From: Brevundimonas sp. UBA986
GTDB lineage: Bacteria > Pseudomonadota > Alphaproteobacteria > Caulobacterales > Caulobacteraceae
Reading direction: 5' to 3'
Assembly (NCBI GenBank): GCA_002292165.1
Contig: DBBK01000234.1
Span: forward strand, 12,032 to 21,780
DNA: 9,749 bases
The notes below the pieces were generated by a model. That model was not told the DNA's origin. It saw nothing but the letters and a program-made list of their open reading frames with translations, and did no database searches. The translations under genes were made by a program, and so were the position numbers. Shown in pieces: positions 6,382-9,749 of this stretch (within the stretch, counting starts at the first letter, position 1; each line of letters begins with the position of its first letter).

Positions 6382-7506
6382 CTAGCGCAGGTCGCCGATG
6401 ACGGCGGCGCGGGTGACCACGGCGGCCTCGGTGTCGCTCAGGGTCTTGCCACGCGGGAAGGCCGCAGCGCCCGGCCCAACCGACCCATGCTGGGAGAAGC
6501 GCACCTCTTCCGGCTGGAGCATGGTGCGCGGATTGCCGTCGCGGCCCGTGTACCACATCTCGGTCCAGCCCTCCGGAGCGATATGGTCGTCCATCCAGCA
6601 GTCGAGGTAGCTCGCCGCCGCCACGAAGCGCGGATCGCCGTAGCGGCCGTCGGGGAAGGTCGTCGTCGGCCGCCAGGGCCGCCCGAGGAAGACGGAAGCC
6701 TTCGCCGTCTCCGCCTCCTTCGTCAGCCGACAGCGATGGAAGACGAAGCCGAACGGCTGGTCGATCGGGGTGCTGGGCGCGGCGATATAGCCGTCGCCCA
6801 TCTTGTCGGCCGTCTCGCCCGGACGCGGACGCGAGAGGATCTCGCAGCCCTCGAACCAGACCCGCCCCGCGCCGAAGATGAAGTCATAGCTGCCGACGAT
6901 CAGGCAGCGCTCGAACAGGGCCGTCCCGACATTGGCGAACAGGGTGTCCTGATAGCCGAGGATGTCGCAGTCGCGGATCACGGACCGCTCGGCGCCCCGG
7001 TCCAGCATCAGGGCCACGGCCTGCGGTCCCGCCCCGTCGTGCGACCTGAGGCCTCCCGGCTTCGTCATCTCGGCCAGGCCGTCGAAGGCGTTGTTGAGGG
7101 TCAGGTTTTCGGCCCGGAAGTCCGCCGCCCGCACGAACAGGGTCGCGCTGCGCGTCGTGCCCCAGTTGCGCCCGTCCGGCCCCCCCAGCCCCGAGGCCGC
7201 CAGATGGTTGATCACCGATCCCGTCCGGCTCGCCCCGACCAGATGGACGGACGGCTTGTCGACCACGACCTGCCCCTCATGGATTCCCGGCCCGATCCAG
7301 ATCCGGAACGGCCGCGTCCGGTCCGCGGGCGCCGCCGCGATGGCCGAGGTCAGATCGGGATAGACGCGCACCCCCGCCGGCGCCCTGCCCTGCCCGGACC
7401 GCATGACCGCCGCGTCGAACGTGCCGGACGCGGCACGTACCGCCGACGCCAGCCCGCTCGCGGCGAGCGCGGCAAGGATCAGACGGCGGGACGGGGCGAC
7501 GCTCAT
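6382..7506 (-). CDS. Exported pectinesterase (pectin methylesterase, CE8)
   Basis: The enzyme removes methyl esters from homogalacturonan, releasing methanol and creating the substrate for pectate lyase. All residues known to matter in bacterial pectin methylesterases are present: Gln162 in GPQAVAL, Gln186 and Asp187 in GYQDTLF, Asp208 in GSYDFIFGAG, and Arg276 and Trp278 in LGRPW. The 374 residues fit a single right-handed beta-helix domain. The N-terminus (PSRRLILAALAASGLASAVRA) is an export signal with twin arginines, so Tat export is possible. The ATG follows AAGGGGCGG. Only 19 bases separate it from the upstream adaptor stop, so transcription must come from inside or before the adaptor gene. 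Confidence 0.94.
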   Translation of the reverse strand: MSVAPSRRLILAALAASGLASAVRAASGTFDAAVMRSGQGRAPAGVRVYPDLTSAIAAAPADRTRPFRIWIGPGIHEGQVVVDKPSVHLVGASRTGSVINHLAASGLGGPDGRNWGTTRSATLFVRAADFRAENLTLNNAFDGLAEMTKPGGLRSHDGAGPQAVALMLDRGAERSVIRDCDILGYQDTLFANVGTALFERCLIVGSYDFIFGAGRVWFEGCEILSRPRPGETADKMGDGYIAAPSTPIDQPFGFVFHRCRLTKEAETAKASVFLGRPWRPTTTFPDGRYGDPRFVAAASYLDCWMDDHIAPEGWTEMWYTGRDGNPRTMLQPEEVRFSQHGSVGPGAAAFPRGKTLSDTEAAVVTRAAVIGDLR

Positions 7507-7525
7507 CCGCCCCTTCTACCAGACC

Positions 7526-8638
7526 TTATTTCAGCGTCACCTTGACCGTGGTCGACAGGCCGGAACGCAGCTGGTCCAGCGCCGGCTGGCCGGGGTCGAG
7601 GCGGATGCGGACCGGGACCCGCTGGACCACCTTGGTGAAATTGCCGGTCCCCGGCTCGAACGGCAGGAGCGAGAAGGTCGAGCCCGAGCCCGGGGCGAAG
7701 CTGTCCACGACGCCGTGCAGATGCGCGCCCGGCAGGGCGTCGATCTCGATGTCGGCGCGCTGGCCGACGCGCATCCGGCCCGTCTGGGTCTCCTTGAAGT
7801 TGGCGGTGACATAGAGGCCGGCCGCCGGGACCACGGTCAGCAGCCGCGTGCCCGCCTGGACATAGTCGCCGGGCTCGGCCTGCCGGTCGCCGACGATGCC
7901 GTCGATGGGGGCGCGGACGATCGTATTCGCCTGATCCTGGCGCGCCAGATCGAGCGCGGCCTGGGCCCGGGCGACCGAGGCCTCGGCGCGGGCGACGGCG
8001 GCGGTCAGGACCTCACGGCGGGCGCCGACGACTCCCGCCTGATTGCGGGTGACCTCCAGATCGGCGCGGGTCTTGTCGGCGGTCGACTGGGCGCTGACGG
8101 CGGCGGCGCGGCGCTCCTCCGCGTCCCGGCGCGCCACCGTGCCCGAGGCCAGCAGGTCGTCGAACCGCTGACGGTCGGCCTGGGCCCGGGCGTTCTGGGC
8201 GTCAGCCGAAGCGATCGAGGTCCGGGCCGAGCGAATGTTGGCGGCGGCCAGGGCTTCGTCGGCGCCGAGCGAGGTCAGGGCGGCATGGGCGGCCAGCAAC
8301 GCGGCCTCGGCGTCGGCCAGATCGGCCTCGGCCGCCGCCACCCGGGCGTCGAACTCCTCGGGGTCGATGCGGACCAGAGGATCGCCCTTCTTGACCGCCT
8401 GATTGTGGGCGACCAGCACCTCGGCGATCAGCCCGCGCACCCGGGGCGCGACAGACGACGAATCCGCCTGCACATAGGCCGCCTCGGTCGAGACGGTGTT
8501 GCGGGGCATCAGCACCACCGCCGCCCCGCCGAGGGCGACGACCACCGCCGCCGAGACCATGATCAGGGTCCGCTTCGAGAACGGCAGACCGGCCTTCTTC
8601 GCAGGAACGGCGACGGCGTCAGGCGTGGTGGCGGTCAT
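7526..8638 (-). CDS. HlyD/EmrA-type periplasmic adaptor of a DHA2 efflux pump
   Basis: This 370-residue adaptor would link an inner-membrane exporter to an outer-membrane channel. It has a short cytoplasmic N-terminus, one membrane span at about 24-43 (TLIMVSAAVVVALGGAAVVL), a first lipoyl half near 50-90, a long Ala-rich helical hairpin at about 92-236, the second lipoyl half (NTIVRAPIDGIVGDR), and a beta-barrel. The late signature TGNFTKVVQRVPVRI is typical of EmrA-like partners of DHA2 transporters. Its ATG overlaps the TetR stop as ATGA, with GGAG seven bases upstream, so translation is probably coupled. The matching exporter is divergent, on the other side of the TetR gene. Substrate unknown. 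Confidence 0.92.
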   Translation of the reverse strand: MTATTPDAVAVPAKKAGLPFSKRTLIMVSAAVVVALGGAAVVLMPRNTVSTEAAYVQADSSSVAPRVRGLIAEVLVAHNQAVKKGDPLVRIDPEEFDARVAAAEADLADAEAALLAAHAALTSLGADEALAAANIRSARTSIASADAQNARAQADRQRFDDLLASGTVARRDAEERRAAAVSAQSTADKTRADLEVTRNQAGVVGARREVLTAAVARAEASVARAQAALDLARQDQANTIVRAPIDGIVGDRQAEPGDYVQAGTRLLTVVPAAGLYVTANFKETQTGRMRVGQRADIEIDALPGAHLHGVVDSFAPGSGSTFSLLPFEPGTGNFTKVVQRVPVRIRLDPGQPALDQLRSGLSTTVKVTLK

Positions 8639-9255
8639 TGGACGGCTCCGGTCGCGACGGCGGGGAGGCCGAGGCGGCGTTTCAGGGCGGTGCGCGAAGC
8701 ATCGAGAATGGCGTCGGACTGTTCGGTCGGGCCGATGGCGCGGGCCAGGGACAGGGCCCCCACGGCCTCCGACACCACCGAGCGCGAGACCAGCACGGCT
8801 TCCTCGGGGTCGAGCGACGGATCGGCCGCCTCGATCATCGGCCGCATCAGCGACGCCAGACGGTCGGCGGTCACGGCATAGGCCGCCCGCTGGGCCGGCT
8901 CCAGCCGCGTCATGTCGGTCGACAGGATCGGCAGTGGACACAGGAAGGTCCCGGAATCGCGGTGCCCGGCGGACAGATACATGTCGAGATAGGTCGAGAG
9001 CGCCACCGGCAGCGGCAGCCCGTCGGTGATCCGCTGGAACCGCGCCTTCGCCCCCTCCAGCATCTCCTCCAGCGCCGCGTCGATCAGGGCGTCGCGCGAG
9101 GGGAAGTGGGCATAGAAGCCGCCGTGGGTCAGGCCAGCGTCCTTCATCACCGCCGCCACGCCCAGATTAGCGAGCCCGTTCTGGCGAATGGCCTGTTTGG
9201 CGACGGTCAGGACCTTCTGGCGGGTCCGGGCCTTGTGTTCGGCGTCATAGCGCAT
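8635..9255 (-). CDS. TetR/AcrR-family repressor of the efflux operon
   Basis: The 206-residue protein has a TetR DNA-binding domain at about 10-57 (ARTRQKVLTVAKQAIRQNG, then GLTHGGFYAHFPSRDALI), followed by an all-helical ligand/dimer domain. Cys106 in SGTFLCPLPIL sits where the related E. coli NemR has its electrophile-sensing Cys106, by position count only. I prefer ATG 9255: it opens with MRYDAEHKARTRQ, typical of this subfamily. AAGGAGA lies about 11 bases upstream, a little far. An in-frame ATG at 9285 would start inside the operator. The gene sits between a divergent MFS exporter and its own co-transcribed adaptor, the classic position for a local autorepressor. Confidence 0.9.
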   Translation of the reverse strand: MRYDAEHKARTRQKVLTVAKQAIRQNGLANLGVAAVMKDAGLTHGGFYAHFPSRDALIDAALEEMLEGAKARFQRITDGLPLPVALSTYLDMYLSAGHRDSGTFLCPLPILSTDMTRLEPAQRAAYAVTADRLASLMRPMIEAADPSLDPEEAVLVSRSVVSEAVGALSLARAIGPTEQSDAILDASRTALKRRLGLPAVATGAVQ

Positions 9256-9269
9256 GGCCTTGCGGGTCT

Positions 9270-9297
9270 CCTTTATATGACGCATGTAATATAAAGG
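9270..9297. promoter_or_regulatory. Probable TetR operator in the divergent promoter
   Basis: The arms CCTTTATAT (9270-9278) and ATATAAAGG (9289-9297) are perfect 9-bp inverted repeats around a 10-bp spacer, GACGCATGTA, whose inner AC/GT positions also pair. The site is AT-rich and lies between the TetR start (9255) and the exporter start (9339). TATA-like -10 candidates on both strands fall inside it, so binding would block both directions. The left arm also overlaps the TetR Shine-Dalgarno. Confidence 0.75.
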
Positions 9298-9338
9298 CCG
9301 GCGCTTCCGCAAGGGGCGGCGCCGGCAGGACCGCTCCG

Positions 9339-9749
9339 ATGACCGACGCCACCGCCGACAGCCTTCCCGCTTCCGCTCCCGCCCGGCCCGCGCCGCCGGA
9401 CCCGCTGGCCCTGCCCACGCCGGTGAAGTTCCTGATCTTCGGGGTCATGGCCTTCGGCCAGTTCATGGCCCTGATCGACATCCAGATCGTCGCCGCCTCA
9501 CTGAACGACGTCCAGGCGGGCCTGTCGGCGGGACCGGACGAGATCAGCTGGATCCAGACCGGCTATCTGATCGCCGAACTGATCATGATCCCCTTCGCCG
9601 CCTTCCTCGCCCAGTCGCTGTCGACCCGCTACCTGTTCGCCCTGTCTGCGGGCCTGTTCACCGTCTCCAGCGCCCTGTGCGGCATGGCCTGGGACATCGA
9701 GTCGATGATCGTCTTCCGGGTCATCCAGGGCTTCGTCGGCGGGGCCATG
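9339..9749 (+). CDS. DHA2-family MFS exporter, EmrB-like (3' truncated by the window)
   Basis: The frame opens at ATG 9339 after an AGGA Shine-Dalgarno and runs off the window, giving 137 residues of an expected 500 or so. A Pro/Ala-rich N-terminus of about 29 residues precedes span 1 (FLIFGVMAFGQFMALIDIQI), then DEISWIQTGYLIAELIMIPF (span 2), the short STRYLF loop, span 3 (ALSAGLFTVSSALCGMAW), and the start of span 4 with the RVIQGFVGGA motif (127-136). These are DHA2 (14-span) drug:proton antiporter features. It should pair with the divergent HlyD/EmrA adaptor; together with an outer-membrane channel they would form a tripartite pump. The product substrate is not readable from this fragment. 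Confidence 0.9.
   Translation, partial: MTDATADSLPASAPARPAPPDPLALPTPVKFLIFGVMAFGQFMALIDIQIVAASLNDVQAGLSAGPDEISWIQTGYLIAELIMIPFAAFLAQSLSTRYLFALSAGLFTVSSALCGMAWDIESMIVFRVIQGFVGGAM

Noticed and set aside
1986..8881. Very long plus-strand open frames opposite the pectin and regulator genes (for example 3770-5422 and 7403-8881)
   Set aside because: They are antisense to well-identified genes, rich in Arg, Gly, Pro and His, lack domain motifs, and are expected in GC-rich DNA.
9253..9285. Earlier ATG (9285) as the start of the efflux TetR
   Set aside because: It lies inside the operator and adds ten residues (MRHIKETRKA) not typical of the family; ATG 9255 fits better.

Overview
The DNA is GC-rich (roughly 70% by eye) with strong G/C preference at third codon positions. 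The gene families suggest an alphaproteobacterium of the Caulobacterales, possibly Brevundimonas or a relative; this taxonomic reading is inference. All but the two edge genes lie on the minus strand. I see no tRNA, rRNA, CRISPR array or transposase.

Positions 1-660 hold the 3' part of a plus-strand gene whose globular part faintly resembles the end of a phage portal protein, followed by a Ser/Pro-rich disordered tail. It converges on a small minus-strand cluster (661-2131). In transcription order that cluster is: a LuxR-type HTH protein whose open frame continues without a stop into a membrane-spanning tail, an 86-aa ORF nested inside that frame with its own good ribosome binding site, a helical 122-aa protein, and a multi-spanning 135-aa membrane protein. 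The last two and the nested ORF are unrecognised, and the nested arrangement is the strangest thing in the window.

Positions 2241-9255 carry six minus-strand genes packed like one polycistron: a TetR regulator, an EmrA/HlyD-type periplasmic adaptor, a CE8 pectinesterase, a PL10 pectate lyase, a type-B carboxylesterase and a tandem double-TetR regulator. The gaps are, in order, a 4-base overlap, 19, 118, 10 and 38 bases. The three enzymes have export signals and form a plausible pectin-processing set: demethylation, chain cleavage, and perhaps removal of acetyl or other ester groups. The pectinesterase has no room for its own promoter, so the efflux regulator/adaptor pair probably reads into the pectin genes. 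An AT-rich patch before the pectate lyase may be an internal promoter.

At the right edge a DHA2 (EmrB-like) MFS exporter starts on the plus strand, divergent from the TetR/adaptor pair, and is cut by the window end. Between them a near-palindrome with perfect 9-bp arms is the likely TetR operator. The adaptor and exporter of one efflux pump are thus split across a divergent promoter, with the pectin genes behind the adaptor.
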